A DNA stretch of 64,000 nucleotides from a virus. Location: positions 1 to 64,000 of IMG/VR virus record IMGVR_UViG_3300028802_000012; one strand, written 5' to 3'. The notes below the pieces were generated by a model, which was not told the origin of the DNA, made no database searches, and saw only the letters and a program-made list of their open reading frames with translations. The translations under genes were made by a program, and so were the position numbers. Below are positions 18,479-28,217 of this stretch, piece after piece (the stretch's first letter is position 1; the number at the start of each line of letters is the position of its first letter).

Positions 18479-19213
18479 ATGAGCGTCGGCACGCAGCCCT
18501 CCGCACACGGGACGCTGTCCTACCAGCACGAACGGGTCTTCGCCCATCCCGCGCGACGGGGCTACGTCCGCGACGAGATCAACGGCCACTACCACCATGG
18601 TCGCGCCGGCTTGCTCCTGCATACTCAGGCTGTCAGAGCGCCGCGCCAACAGCAGGTGCTCGCCTGGCTGCGGGATCACGTCGACCATCGACTTCCCCGT
18701 GTATGGTACCGGCTTGTACTCGGCCACGATCTGCACATCGCCACCTATGCTCGGCTCTTCGTCCAGCACTATCACGCCACGCAGCCCGACCCGTTCACCG
18801 GCAAGCGGGGCTGGCTGGAAAACGTCGGACTCGTCTCGGAAGACAAAGTCACCACCGCTTTCCGAGACTTCGAGACGGCGCAGCTGGTGGCGGAAAGCTC
18901 CCTGTACGGCGACTTCATGTATCACGAAGCTGGGACATCGGCGACCGCCGAAGCTAACACCCAGACGGCGCTGATCACCCCATCGGGCGTTGCCAGGGTC
19001 GCGGGCACCCAGGTCAACGTCGGGTCCGGCGTCTATCGCAGCGTCGCGACGATTACGGCAGCAGGTTCGCAAACCTGGCAGGAGCACGGGATCTTCAACG
19101 CCCTGACCACCGGAACGATGATGGATCGGAGCCTGATCTCTCCGACGGTCGCCGTGGTCGCGTCGGACACCGTGACCTTTACGTATGAGATAACCAAAAG
19201 TGCGGAGGCCTAG
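18479..19213 (+). CDS. Virion structural protein, function unknown
   Basis: 244 residues. The C-terminal 130 residues (from LVAESSLYGDFMYHE through GSQTWQEHGIFNA and ITKSAEA) match a beta-rich domain I know from many phage structural clusters, usually annotated only as hypothetical. The N-terminal part is His- and Arg-rich. It lies between capsid and fibre genes. Tail-attachment or tail-accessory function is possible but not shown. Confidence 0.6.
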   Translation: MSVGTQPSAHGTLSYQHERVFAHPARRGYVRDEINGHYHHGRAGLLLHTQAVRAPRQQQVLAWLRDHVDHRLPRVWYRLVLGHDLHIATYARLFVQHYHATQPDPFTGKRGWLENVGLVSEDKVTTAFRDFETAQLVAESSLYGDFMYHEAGTSATAEANTQTALITPSGVARVAGTQVNVGSGVYRSVATITAAGSQTWQEHGIFNALTTGTMMDRSLISPTVAVVASDTVTFTYEITKSAEA

Positions 19214-19218
19214 CCGGT

Positions 19219-20226
19219 ATGGCTGGTAGTTTCCCCACAGGTGTCACCACCTACACCAATCCTGGTCCTACCGACACGACAGCCACGGTGATCGGTGGGC
19301 GCACCCACGATCAGTTGCACGGCGACGTCCAGGACGATCTCGAACAGGTCATGACCAAGCTCGGGACCGGGGCCGGAGCAGCGACGGCGAATACCGTCCT
19401 GCGTGGAACCGGCGCCGGAACAACGGCCTTCGGTCAGATTCAGGCTGCCGACCTGGCAGCCGGGGTGGCCTTCGGCAACCCGATGACAACCCAGTACGAC
19501 CTGATCGCGGGCGGGGCCAGTGGCGTGCCTGGTCGTCTGGCGAAGGGCGCGAACAATACGGTGCTGGCGGTGGACGCGAGCGGGATCCTGGCCTACCGTA
19601 TGATCGTCGCCGCCGATATCGGGGCCGGCCAGGTCGTCCAGGGCAAGCTTGCATCTGACGCCGTCACGACGGCCACTATTGTCGATGGGCATGTGACCAC
19701 TGCGAAGCTTGCTGATCAAGCCGTCGGCGTCGCAAAGCTCGGGTTGGGCGCGGTCTGGAATGTCAATGTTCAAGATAACCAGATCGTCGGCTCTCAGAAG
19801 CTCTATGACGGGTCCGTGACGACGGACAAACTCGCTGCCAACGCCGTGACGCAGTCGGTACTCGCTGTTGGATCAACCGGAAATCCGACCCAGGCCTCGG
19901 CGACCGACGCCGTCATGCCGCAGATGACCGTCACCCTGACCACAGTAGGGGGTCCCGTGCTGGTCATCGCGTCGGCGATGGGCAGCAACAACACCGCTGG
20001 CGGTCAAACCTCGTACACCTTCTACATCAACGGAGTAAATTCGAGCGTTCAGCGCATCTATAACGGCGCCAATGGGAACGAAACGATCAATGTCGTGATG
20101 ATGCATCTCTTCACGGGACTTGGAGCTGGGACCTATACCTATGATCTTCGTTGGCACGTCGATTCCGGGGTAGCTACATCGAGCGGGGTAAGTCGAGAAT
20201 TGATCGCCATCGAATTCAAGCGCTAG
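19219..20226 (+). CDS. Tail-fibre-like protein with repeated TTAKL motifs
   Basis: 335 residues. Residues about 130-215 contain repeated short motifs (KLASDAVTTATIVDG, VTTAKLADQAVG, VTTDKLAANAVT) typical of trimeric phage fibre shafts. The N-terminus has GGRTHDQLHGDVQDDLEQV, a common fibre attachment segment. The C-terminal third is a beta-rich head (TVGGPVLVIASAMGSNN, SYTFYINGV) likely to be a receptor-facing or oligomerisation domain. It probably forms part of a fibre together with 26994-28205, which carries the same TTAKI type repeat. Confidence 0.7.
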   Translation: MAGSFPTGVTTYTNPGPTDTTATVIGGRTHDQLHGDVQDDLEQVMTKLGTGAGAATANTVLRGTGAGTTAFGQIQAADLAAGVAFGNPMTTQYDLIAGGASGVPGRLAKGANNTVLAVDASGILAYRMIVAADIGAGQVVQGKLASDAVTTATIVDGHVTTAKLADQAVGVAKLGLGAVWNVNVQDNQIVGSQKLYDGSVTTDKLAANAVTQSVLAVGSTGNPTQASATDAVMPQMTVTLTTVGGPVLVIASAMGSNNTAGGQTSYTFYINGVNSSVQRIYNGANGNETINVVMMHLFTGLGAGTYTYDLRWHVDSGVATSSGVSRELIAIEFKR

Positions 20227-20238
20227 CGAGGGATACGC

Positions 20239-20832
20239 ATGCGGGTCACGAAGCCGATCGATCTCCAGCTCCTGATCCGTGAGCTTGCCACGGCGTCCGT
20301 GACCGTTCCCCTCGGGCTGGGCATGTCCGGGGAATCCCCAGAGGATCCCGGGGCGCAGGATCTGCATACCTACGGGGCCGACGGGTACCCGGCCGAGTTG
20401 CCCCCTGACGCTGTGCCCGTGGTCAACGCCCACGTAGCTCCGCCGTCTGTCATTGAACATGTTGAAACCAGGACCGTCAGCGCTGTAACCCGGACCACGG
20501 ACGGGGTGTTCCGAGAGATCTGGCGCCTGTCGACGACCTTCAAGCACATCTACCGAGCCAGCTTAGAAATGCGCGCCACGGACGCGACCGACGGGACGAC
20601 CAAAGCCCAGCAGGCCGTCCTGGTCTTCAAGGGGCTGGCAAGTTCTGTGGTGCAAGTCGGGACGACGACCGTCCTCTGGTCGGCCCCAGACGCGGGGACC
20701 ACGGCCTGGGCGATTCAGGCCCAGGTGCAGGGCCAGGATCTGGTGTTCGGGGTTCGCGGGGCTGCTGGGAAGACCATCGACTGGAGTTTGGCTGGCGAGG
20801 TGGTGATCTTCGCCCCGGAAGGACTGGCGTAA
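20239..20832 (+). CDS. Hypothetical tail-region structural protein
   Basis: 197 residues, starting MRVTKPIDLQLLIRELATA. The second half is beta-rich (IWRLSTTFKHIYRASLEM, QVQGQDLVFGVRGAAG). It ends one base into the next start (ATG at 20832), so translation is coupled. Phages often carry a protein of this size between fibre genes. No family is named with confidence. Confidence 0.6.
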   Translation: MRVTKPIDLQLLIRELATASVTVPLGLGMSGESPEDPGAQDLHTYGADGYPAELPPDAVPVVNAHVAPPSVIEHVETRTVSAVTRTTDGVFREIWRLSTTFKHIYRASLEMRATDATDGTTKAQQAVLVFKGLASSVVQVGTTTVLWSAPDAGTTAWAIQAQVQGQDLVFGVRGAAGKTIDWSLAGEVVIFAPEGLA

Positions 20833-21194
20833 TGGGCAAAGCCCACGTGCTGACGACGTCGGGTGAGAAGACCCACGTGGTCTATCACATTCCGGTTCCG
20901 AGTGGGAATAACGTCGTAGGCATCCCCTGGTCCACTGCACTTGTCAACAGCGGTCTTGGCGGAACGACAGTGTTGCCCGACGGGAACGGCGATGGCGGCA
21001 GTATCTCCGCCGCCGAGAAAGCCAGCATCGAAGCCGGTACCGTGTATGAAACGGATGCGACGCTCCTGCTCCAGCCGACGATGACGCCGGCCGAAGCGAA
21101 TGCGTTCATCGATGCGCACTACGACGCGGCCCGTGCTGACGTCCAAACCGCCATTCCTGCGCAGCTCCGCATGTTCGGCCATACAAGGACCTAG
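20832..21194 (+). CDS. Small hypothetical tail-region protein
   Basis: 120 residues, start overlapping the previous stop (TAATG). It reads GKAHVLTTSGEKTHVVYHIPVP and then IPWSTALVNSGLGG, a pattern I have seen in short phage structural proteins, and ends with a helix (TPAEANAFIDAHYDAARADVQ). No catalytic site or membrane segment is visible. Confidence 0.6.
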   Translation: MGKAHVLTTSGEKTHVVYHIPVPSGNNVVGIPWSTALVNSGLGGTTVLPDGNGDGGSISAAEKASIEAGTVYETDATLLLQPTMTPAEANAFIDAHYDAARADVQTAIPAQLRMFGHTRT

Positions 21195-21196
21195 CC

Positions 21197-21793
21197 ATGC
21201 CGCTGACCAAAACCGATGAGACAACGGTCTACGCCATCGCTTCGATCGCGTCGAACTCGGTCAGCGTTGGAACGGCCCTGGATGTCTCGACGTATTACGG
21301 CTGTCTGCTGCGCATCAAGATGGGGAGAGCCACGGGATCAGCCTTTACGACGGCGCCCATCTGCCGGATCGAAGGCACGGCCGAGCAAAGCGCGGCCACC
21401 GCCAATCAGTGGACGGTGCTGGCGCAGTTCCAGCCAGCGGTCGGAGCGACGCTGGCGTCGCAGGCCGTCTCTGGAACGGAAGCGGCCGGCCAGACAACCG
21501 TCACACTCGCAGCGGCGACAAACTTCGGCTCGGGGGATTACGTCTTCTTCCACAACACGACCCTGGCCAACAGCGAGTGGTCCCGGGTTGTCTCGATCTC
21601 CACGAACGACCTGATTCTGGAAGAAGGGCTCGTCTTCGCCCAGACCGGGGCCACGGCCCGAGATCAAGCCGAGCAGTATCTGTGCTCGCTCGATCTGACC
21701 GCCCTCAATAAACTGCGGGTGGTCATCGACGGTCGAGCCACGGGCCAGGCCGTGATCTTTGAGGTCCAGGGCGGCTTCGTCAGCGGGCTCTAA
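21197..21793 (+). CDS. Hypothetical beta-rich virion protein
   Basis: 198 residues, start 2 nt after the previous stop. It contains alternating Thr/Val/Ala strands (AIASIASNSVSVGTALDVST, ATNFGSGDYVFFHNTTLANS) and ends GFVSGL. The composition suggests a small jelly-roll or immunoglobulin-like fold. It sits in the tail-fibre region and overlaps nothing. Function is not recognised. Confidence 0.6.
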   Translation: MPLTKTDETTVYAIASIASNSVSVGTALDVSTYYGCLLRIKMGRATGSAFTTAPICRIEGTAEQSAATANQWTVLAQFQPAVGATLASQAVSGTEAAGQTTVTLAAATNFGSGDYVFFHNTTLANSEWSRVVSISTNDLILEEGLVFAQTGATARDQAEQYLCSLDLTALNKLRVVIDGRATGQAVIFEVQGGFVSGL

Positions 21794-21796
21794 TCG

Positions 21797-23551
21797 ATGC
21801 CCTCGTTCTGGCGCTCCAAACCTCCCGCCGGAACGCGACTGCAGCGTGAGCATCCGCTTGCTCGGGATCTGATCCTGTTCGTGCCCTTCAACGAAGGGGC
21901 AGGCCGTCCCCAGGATCTGATCAGCGGCATCACCGGCGAGACGACGATCGCCAGTGGCATCGGCATGTCGTGGGTCCCGAGCCCGCAGGGCATGGCGGTC
22001 AAGCACGACAACTCGGCGACCGGGTTCACCGACTCGGGCTCGATCACCTACCCGAACGCCTGTGCCCCACGTGGGCAGGCGTTTACGTTCTGGGTGCGGT
22101 ACTACCGCGCAGGGCTCGGGGCGAACGACTGTCGGATTCGGACCGAACATCCCGCGAACGGCGGGTTTCAGTTCGGCGTCGATACCTCGAACGCACTCCA
22201 ACTCGTCCGTGCCGAAGAAGCGGGGTTCACGTCGAGCGCAAGCACCGTGCCGGTCGGCTGGGTCGATATTGCCGTTGCGCACGCCGTCGACAACACCTAT
22301 CGCTACTACCTGAACGGCCAGGACATCGGCGGTGGCACGTCGTCTGGAACGTTCAACGTCACCAAGCGGATCAACATCGGTGGGTCCAGTACGAGCGCCT
22401 TTGCGCCGAACGGGTCGATCTCGTCCCAGGTCTTGATCTGGAATCGCACGCTCTCGGCGGGCGAGATTGCCTCACTGACCCCGGATTCGCACACCCTCTT
22501 TGAGGAACCGTTCTGGCGGCGGTTCTCGCGTGCGGTCAAAGCCGCGCAGCTTGTCGGAGCACAACCGGCTGCAACAGGAACGCTGACCCGATTCAAGACG
22601 GCTCTGCGGACGCTGACGGGCGCGCAACCCTCAGGAGCCGGGATTCTCACGCGCCGACTGGCGGCACCGAGGACGCTGCTTGGCAGCCAACCCGCCGCGA
22701 CGGGAACGCTGGTCGGGCTGGCGATCAAAGCCCGGACCGTTCTCGGAAGCCCGCCGTCTTCGACAGGCCTGGTCACCCGCATTCTGGCGGCGCTCCGGTT
22801 GCTGGCGGGGGCGCCGTCTGCCGCAACAGGGACGGTGACGCGGCGCCTCGCTGCGGGACGATCCCTCACAGGAAGCCAGCCGTCTCCGACCGGGATCGTT
22901 TCCCGCATCGCCCAGGCGCTTCGGCCGCTGACGGGAGCGCAGCCTGCCGCGACAGGCCTCCTGACGCGCACGTCGGGATTTGCTCGTGCGGTGACGGGCG
23001 CCCAGCCGTTCTCGACAGCGACGCTCACCGCTCGCATCGCACTCCGACGAATGATCACAGGGGCACAGCCGTCGGCAACGGGGATCCTGGTCCGATTTAC
23101 GACCGTCGCGCGCGCGCTGACGGGCAGTCAGCCGTCTGGGACGAGTACGCTCACCACGACGCTCGTGAGCGGGCGTGCCCTCGCTGGCGCCCAGGACGCT
23201 CCCAGTGGACAGCTGACGAGCGTCACCGGCGTCTATCATCGCACCTGCCAGGGCGTGCAGCCTGCGCCAAAAGGCGCGCTCACGGCCTTCCATCAGTGGC
23301 GGATGTACGTTGTCCCCGAGCACGGCCAGGGGACGTCGCCCGACGAGTACGTCCCCGGCCAGGTCTTCGGAACGGTTTACGACTACGGCTACGATCCGAT
23401 CGCCTCGGGTCCACCGGCCTCAGGCTACGAGCTTGTGACCTATGCTGACCCGACCGTGCTGTATAGCGATCCCGACGTGACCTATCAGGGCCGCATCGTT
23501 GCGGCTACGGTTCCGCATAGCGGACGCGTGACCTATGTCGTGAAACGGTAG
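21797..23551 (+). CDS. LamG/concanavalin-like protein with eleven 21-residue repeats
   Basis: 584 residues. Residues about 20-220 look like a concanavalin A/LamG-type lectin domain (FNEGAGRPQDLISG, WVRYYRAGLGAND, YYLNGQDIGG, IWNRTLSAGEIASL). It is followed by about eleven tandem 21-residue repeats of the type LTGAQPSATGTLTR, from about residue 252 to 485, then an 80-residue C-terminal region. The lectin fold suggests binding of surface glycans, and the repeats could act as a stalk. It lies among fibre genes, so adsorption is the likely role. Confidence 0.75.
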   Translation: MPSFWRSKPPAGTRLQREHPLARDLILFVPFNEGAGRPQDLISGITGETTIASGIGMSWVPSPQGMAVKHDNSATGFTDSGSITYPNACAPRGQAFTFWVRYYRAGLGANDCRIRTEHPANGGFQFGVDTSNALQLVRAEEAGFTSSASTVPVGWVDIAVAHAVDNTYRYYLNGQDIGGGTSSGTFNVTKRINIGGSSTSAFAPNGSISSQVLIWNRTLSAGEIASLTPDSHTLFEEPFWRRFSRAVKAAQLVGAQPAATGTLTRFKTALRTLTGAQPSGAGILTRRLAAPRTLLGSQPAATGTLVGLAIKARTVLGSPPSSTGLVTRILAALRLLAGAPSAATGTVTRRLAAGRSLTGSQPSPTGIVSRIAQALRPLTGAQPAATGLLTRTSGFARAVTGAQPFSTATLTARIALRRMITGAQPSATGILVRFTTVARALTGSQPSGTSTLTTTLVSGRALAGAQDAPSGQLTSVTGVYHRTCQGVQPAPKGALTAFHQWRMYVVPEHGQGTSPDEYVPGQVFGTVYDYGYDPIASGPPASGYELVTYADPTVLYSDPDVTYQGRIVAATVPHSGRVTYVVKR

Positions 23552-23563
23552 AATGAGGGTGCC

Positions 23564-24739
23564 ATGAGCGTGATCTCGATCCTGCGCTACGTCAACGGCG
23601 AGCTGGCCTCGGCCGAGATGACGACGCTGACTATCGAGAACACCAACGGCGTGGTCGTCTCGGGACCCGTCCTTGTTCCGCCTGTCTCGATCGGGACCTA
23701 CGTCTACGATGTGACGGCGCTTGGGCCTGGGAACTACACGGCCAACTGGACCTTCCAGGTCACAGGCGAGCCGACGGCTGTCGTCGCCCGCGCCTTTGTG
23801 ATCGATGCGCCGTCGACCGTAACTGCCGGCACGACCCTGATGGCGATTGAACAGGCCCTGGCCGGGAGATTAGGCGGCAGCTATCGGAGGCTCGTCGCAA
23901 CGACGGGCAGCACGATCACGGTCATCAAAGCCGGCCGGCTCCGATCGACGATCGACATCGGCGACTACGAAGACCTCTACGTGCTGCGTCGGGGGGTCCT
24001 GCGCGATGGGTCGAGGGTCAATAACTTCGACGAGGCTGACCGGATTCGGATGGTCGAGACCTATGACCATGCTGACGGCCGGCTGGTCGTCGACGACCCC
24101 TACACCACCGCCCCGCAGAGCACCGAGATCGTCGAGCTGCACTATTTTGATCCCGAGTTCGAGCTACGGCCGTCGGTCCTGGATGGGTTGACCCGGTGTT
24201 ACTTCTGGGACACGGTGAACATCGCCAGCACGGCGCCCTATGGGACGGTCGCAGTGTCCGATCTGGTCCCGTGGCTGGCCGATCCACGCCAGATCTTCGG
24301 GGTCGCGGGCCAGCTGACGAACAGCCGCTGGCCATCTCGAAGAATCCCCTGGTCCAGAGCGTACAGGAGGGGCGCGGGCATCTATCTCGACACCGAGAAC
24401 ACGATGCCGGGCACGCTGGCCCTGACGGTGCTCCGGCCGGTGTCGACCCTGGTCAACGACACGGCGTCGCTCGCGGGACCGAACGACGACTGGGATGTCC
24501 TGCCCGTCGAACTGGAGTATGCTGTGCGAGCCGCGCACGTCGCGGCCTGGATGCGCCATCCCGAGCGCTTGACGCCCGTCGCGGCCCTCGGGATGGGCAT
24601 CCCGCTCTCGATGTGTGCGCAGGCCTTCTCGATTCGGTCCCTGGCCCTGGTCAACTTCCAGCCCGAATTCCCTCAGATCAGGTTTGGACTGTATGCTGGT
24701 GACGTCGTTCTCGGGAACGCGCCTGAGGCCGTCGTCTGA
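23564..24739 (+). CDS. Virion protein, possible neck or tail component
   Basis: 391 residues, ATG start behind a weak purine run (GAGGG). The N-terminus is an immunoglobulin-like strand set (SILRYVNGELASAEMTTLTI, GPGNYTANWTFQV). The C-terminal half is mixed (VELEYAVRAAHVAAWMRHPE). No named family is recognised. It overlaps the following 31-residue gene by one base. Confidence 0.6.
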   Translation: MSVISILRYVNGELASAEMTTLTIENTNGVVVSGPVLVPPVSIGTYVYDVTALGPGNYTANWTFQVTGEPTAVVARAFVIDAPSTVTAGTTLMAIEQALAGRLGGSYRRLVATTGSTITVIKAGRLRSTIDIGDYEDLYVLRRGVLRDGSRVNNFDEADRIRMVETYDHADGRLVVDDPYTTAPQSTEIVELHYFDPEFELRPSVLDGLTRCYFWDTVNIASTAPYGTVAVSDLVPWLADPRQIFGVAGQLTNSRWPSRRIPWSRAYRRGAGIYLDTENTMPGTLALTVLRPVSTLVNDTASLAGPNDDWDVLPVELEYAVRAAHVAAWMRHPERLTPVAALGMGIPLSMCAQAFSIRSLALVNFQPEFPQIRFGLYAGDVVLGNAPEAVV

Positions 24740-24834
24740 TGACCAGGAACGAGCGCGACCTTGCCTGGTATGTCGGTCTCTACGTGCTCGCCACGGGGGT
24801 TACGTACGTGCTCTGGCGGCTGGGAGTACGGTAG
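24739..24834 (+). CDS. 31-residue single-span membrane microprotein
   Basis: The ATG at 24739 overlaps the preceding TGA (TGATG), and the TAG at 24832-24834 is followed at once by the ATG of the next gene, so this frame exactly fills the gap. The product starts MTRNERDLAWYVGLYVLATG and continues VTYVLWRLGVR: a charged N-terminus, one hydrophobic helix and a basic end. It could be a holin-like or inner-membrane protein, but its size and place in a tail cluster do not decide this. Confidence 0.6.
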   Translation: MTRNERDLAWYVGLYVLATGVTYVLWRLGVR

Positions 24835-26994
24835 ATGGCCCACCCCGTCGTCCAGCGATCGAACTCCAAACGGCGGCCCTACCCGTACGACATGTACATC
24901 GCCAACACCAAAGTCATCCTCGAACCGGGTGCTGATGGGAACCTGGTCGCCCAGAAGACCAAGACCCTGGACGCGACGGCGCCGGTGGACTACACCTACT
25001 CGTCGGCCAACCCGTTCAAAGAGCGGACGTTCGAGTGGACCAAGCTGTACGGCGGCTATGGCCAGGAGATCGAGGGCACCGCCCAGCCCCGACGCTTCGA
25101 GCACGGCGAGTACGTCGATAGCTCGATCAACGGGCTGATCTTCAAGGGTCCCAGGTTTGAAACGCACGTCGAAACGATCGCCGGAGCTGGAACCGTCCGC
25201 CAGTTTATTCTGGCCCTGCACGGGGGCGTCGAAACCCTGTTTGTGATCTGTTCGAACGGCGTCTGGCGGCGCGATCCGTCGGATTCGGGAGCCTGGATCG
25301 CCTCGCTCACTACGTCGACCACGCCACCGCTCCCAGGGGGCAAGAACCCGCAGTCAGCCCTACGGTTTCGGTCGAATGACATCACGACCAATGCGGCGAC
25401 CACAAAGCTGCCGATCTACGGTGTCGATTACCTGTACGTGGCCTGTTCCTCGGGCAACCTGCTGCGCTACACCGGCGTGGTGGGAGGGTGGAGCGAAGCG
25501 GCAGCGCCTGATGGGCCGGGCATCGGCGCGACGGGCTCGGGTGAGGCTCGGTATCTGGAACAGGTCGGCAACGAGTTCTGGGTCGCCGGCGACTACTGGA
25601 TTGTCAAAACCGAAGACGATCCGATGGTGCGCTCTCGCTACGCGGCGGTGATTTGGATCGGCGACCTGACCGCGAAGATCACGTTCCTGCGCCAGATCGA
25701 CAACACCCTCTACATCTTCAAAGAAGACGGGATCTACACCCTCTCCGACACCGGCGAAGACCAGGAGATCCTGCCGACCCTGCGGGGAGCCAACAACCGC
25801 CAGAACGGGGTCAACGCGACCATCTGGCTGGACAAGATGTGGGTGCCGTATGGGGACCAGACCTTCACGCTCGACGCCCAGGGCAACGTCCGGCCCGACG
25901 GCATCGAACAGGTGCTGGAGAACCAGTCCGACGTCAGAGGCCGCTGGGCAGCCGGCGCATCGCACAACACCTGGTTCATGTACGAGATCTACTACAACCC
26001 GCTGACGGCCGATTCGTACCTGATCAAGCACGGCACCTGGATCGAGGCGAACGAATCGGGTCAGACGGTCCCGGGCCTGGCCCAGTTCGCGGACGCCCAT
26101 CACGGCGCGCTCTTCATCTGGAACAACGCCGAGGTTACGGCCGCGAATATCCTGCCCGAGACGCTCTTTCCCGGCAGCAACGATCGGTTCTTCGTCGGGA
26201 TGACGACCCAGGCAGCGCCAACGGCCGCGACGATCAGCTGGTGCGTCCTGCCCCAGACGGGGCCGAATCCTACGCTTGACCAGGCCTGCGAATTCACGAC
26301 CAACACCAGCTGGATCTACCTGCCGGTCCACCATATGGGGTATCAGGCCGACAATAAGCTCTACCGGGGGATCTCGGTCGTCGGCCCGCACCTGACCAAC
26401 AGCGAGTGGGTCGAGATCGAGTACAAGTTCGACACGGTCGATCCGTTCGCGGCCTGGACCCTGATTGAACCGACCAACCCCAGATATACCCTCCCGAACG
26501 ATCGCAAAGAATTCCCGAACAACACCTACGGACGGTCGGTCAAGCTCCGGATCAAACTGATGGCCCCTGGCGCCCGTACGCCGATCATCGACGGCATCGC
26601 CGTCCACCAGGCCCTCCGTCCCTCGTTGGCCCTGGAGTGGGTGTTCTCGGTCAAGCTGGCCAGTCACCTGGCCAAGCACAACGGAACGACCGATAGACGC
26701 CGGGGCAGCGAACTGCGCCGCGAAATTCTGGACGCCTGTGCCTACACCGGCAATACGGTCATCGTCTTGCCGACGGGCGAGACCGAACTGATGACGCTGA
26801 CCGACTACCGAGAGTCCGCAGGCACCTGGACCAAGCGCCGCGATCACGAGTGGCTGGCGCAGATCACCGGGATCCAACTGCGAACCCTGTCCCGCCTGGA
26901 GCCCGGCTTCACCGGCCTGACCTATGCAACCCTGGAGCAGTACACGCTCGGCCAGCTGGAGATGAACTCGTTGATCTCGGGAGGAATTACCTGA
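24835..26994 (+). CDS. Large beta-rich tail protein
   Basis: 719 residues, beginning directly after the microprotein stop. The centre has repeated strand-turn units (YLYVACSSGNLLRYTG, EFWVAGDYWIVKTEDD, TLYIFKEDGIYTLSDTG, KMWVPYGDQTFTLDAQG) spaced about 40-50 residues apart, which suggests a beta-propeller. The C-terminal 250 residues are mixed. Proteins like this form tail tubes or hubs in short-tailed phages. The propeller reading is by eye. Confidence 0.6.
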   Translation: MAHPVVQRSNSKRRPYPYDMYIANTKVILEPGADGNLVAQKTKTLDATAPVDYTYSSANPFKERTFEWTKLYGGYGQEIEGTAQPRRFEHGEYVDSSINGLIFKGPRFETHVETIAGAGTVRQFILALHGGVETLFVICSNGVWRRDPSDSGAWIASLTTSTTPPLPGGKNPQSALRFRSNDITTNAATTKLPIYGVDYLYVACSSGNLLRYTGVVGGWSEAAAPDGPGIGATGSGEARYLEQVGNEFWVAGDYWIVKTEDDPMVRSRYAAVIWIGDLTAKITFLRQIDNTLYIFKEDGIYTLSDTGEDQEILPTLRGANNRQNGVNATIWLDKMWVPYGDQTFTLDAQGNVRPDGIEQVLENQSDVRGRWAAGASHNTWFMYEIYYNPLTADSYLIKHGTWIEANESGQTVPGLAQFADAHHGALFIWNNAEVTAANILPETLFPGSNDRFFVGMTTQAAPTAATISWCVLPQTGPNPTLDQACEFTTNTSWIYLPVHHMGYQADNKLYRGISVVGPHLTNSEWVEIEYKFDTVDPFAAWTLIEPTNPRYTLPNDRKEFPNNTYGRSVKLRIKLMAPGARTPIIDGIAVHQALRPSLALEWVFSVKLASHLAKHNGTTDRRRGSELRREILDACAYTGNTVIVLPTGETELMTLTDYRESAGTWTKRRDHEWLAQITGIQLRTLSRLEPGFTGLTYATLEQYTLGQLEMNSLISGGIT

Positions 26995-28205
26995 TGGCCC
27001 GTACGGTGACGACGAACTATCAGGCCGATGGTCCTCCCCCGGTTTCCGGAGGATCCGTCACCGACAGTACCTGGTTTGCCTATGCGGACAACGATAGCGA
27101 TCCGTTCAGTCGCGAGCAGGACCTGTACTATCTCGCCCTGGCCCTCGAACGACACGATCACCGCGATGGCCGGGGGCTCTCGGTCGGTCGGATCGATGCC
27201 AGCGCTATCACGGCAGCAGCCCTCGGACCGAACAGCGTCGGGAGTTCGGCTATCGCTGATGGTGCTGTCGGGACCACTGAGCTGGCCGACAACGCGGTGA
27301 CCACGGCCAAGATCCTGGACGGGACGATCAAGGGCGTCGACATGGAGCCGACCGCGATCGTCGATCGACTCGGCTACACCCCGATCAACAAGGCCGGCGA
27401 CATCGATATCGGCCCCCTGACGTTCGGCAAGGTCGGCCCACCCGCCGTGGCCACGACCCTCACGCTGCTCGGGAACAGCGGCATCCAGTTCGGCCAGGGC
27501 GCCATCAGTGGGAACGGCAGCGTGGTGGTCGCGCGGACGGTGGCCGGAACCGCCGCCGACTTCAGAGGAGTAACCGGTGGCAGCACCGTGCTGAATATCC
27601 ACAATAGCAACGCGGACCACGTTGGTCCCGGATATTCACTCGGCGTGCTCAACGAAGCGGCCAGTGGCTGGGAAATCCTGTGGAGTCACGGCGCTGCCTC
27701 GTTCAATATCCCGATCGGGTCGGGTGTCGCCCAGGGCACGGCCCCGATCGCCGTTGGCAGCACGACGATCTGCCCCAACCTGAACGCCAACTTCTTGAAC
27801 GGCTTTCGGGACACCGACTTCGTCAAGAGCGCGTCAGGCGGGGCTGTTCCCAGCGGGATGCACGCCTTCTTCGCCACGGCAGCCTTGATGCCGACGGGCT
27901 GGACTCGTGCGACATCTGGTCAGGGCTATCTCCTGGGTATATCCGGAACAGCGTTCTCGCAGACCCTCGGGGAGAACGAACTGTCCGGCAGCAGCTGGGT
28001 CCACACCCATGATTTGCGGAATCACCATCATGGTGGAGCCGATCACACCCACGACGGGACGATCGGTGGAACCGGAGCTGTTGGCAGCAGTGGAAACGCT
28101 GGCGCCCACTACACAGCTTTGTCGGGGACGCCTGATAGCAACTTCACGGATACCCCGGCGCGGAGCCTTCCCATCTATGCCATGGTCCTCTGCTTCAAGA
28201 ACTAG
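26994..28205 (+). CDS. Tail fibre/collar-like protein
   Basis: The start is ATG 26994, which overlaps the preceding TGA and has GGAGG 10 nt upstream; the frame stays open further upstream but without support. The 403-residue product has a fibre-shaft repeat (ADGAVGTTELADNAVTTAKI) around residues 88-110. It has a C-terminal collar-type head: VPSGMHAFFATAALMPTGWT, then a His cluster (HTHDLRNHHHGGADHTHDGT) like the metal-binding tips of phage fibres, and SLPIYAMVLCFKN at the end. It probably makes the distal fibre with 19219-20226. Confidence 0.8.
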   Translation: MARTVTTNYQADGPPPVSGGSVTDSTWFAYADNDSDPFSREQDLYYLALALERHDHRDGRGLSVGRIDASAITAAALGPNSVGSSAIADGAVGTTELADNAVTTAKILDGTIKGVDMEPTAIVDRLGYTPINKAGDIDIGPLTFGKVGPPAVATTLTLLGNSGIQFGQGAISGNGSVVVARTVAGTAADFRGVTGGSTVLNIHNSNADHVGPGYSLGVLNEAASGWEILWSHGAASFNIPIGSGVAQGTAPIAVGSTTICPNLNANFLNGFRDTDFVKSASGGAVPSGMHAFFATAALMPTGWTRATSGQGYLLGISGTAFSQTLGENELSGSSWVHTHDLRNHHHGGADHTHDGTIGGTGAVGSSGNAGAHYTALSGTPDSNFTDTPARSLPIYAMVLCFKN

Positions 28206-28217
28206 GAGGCACGCTCG

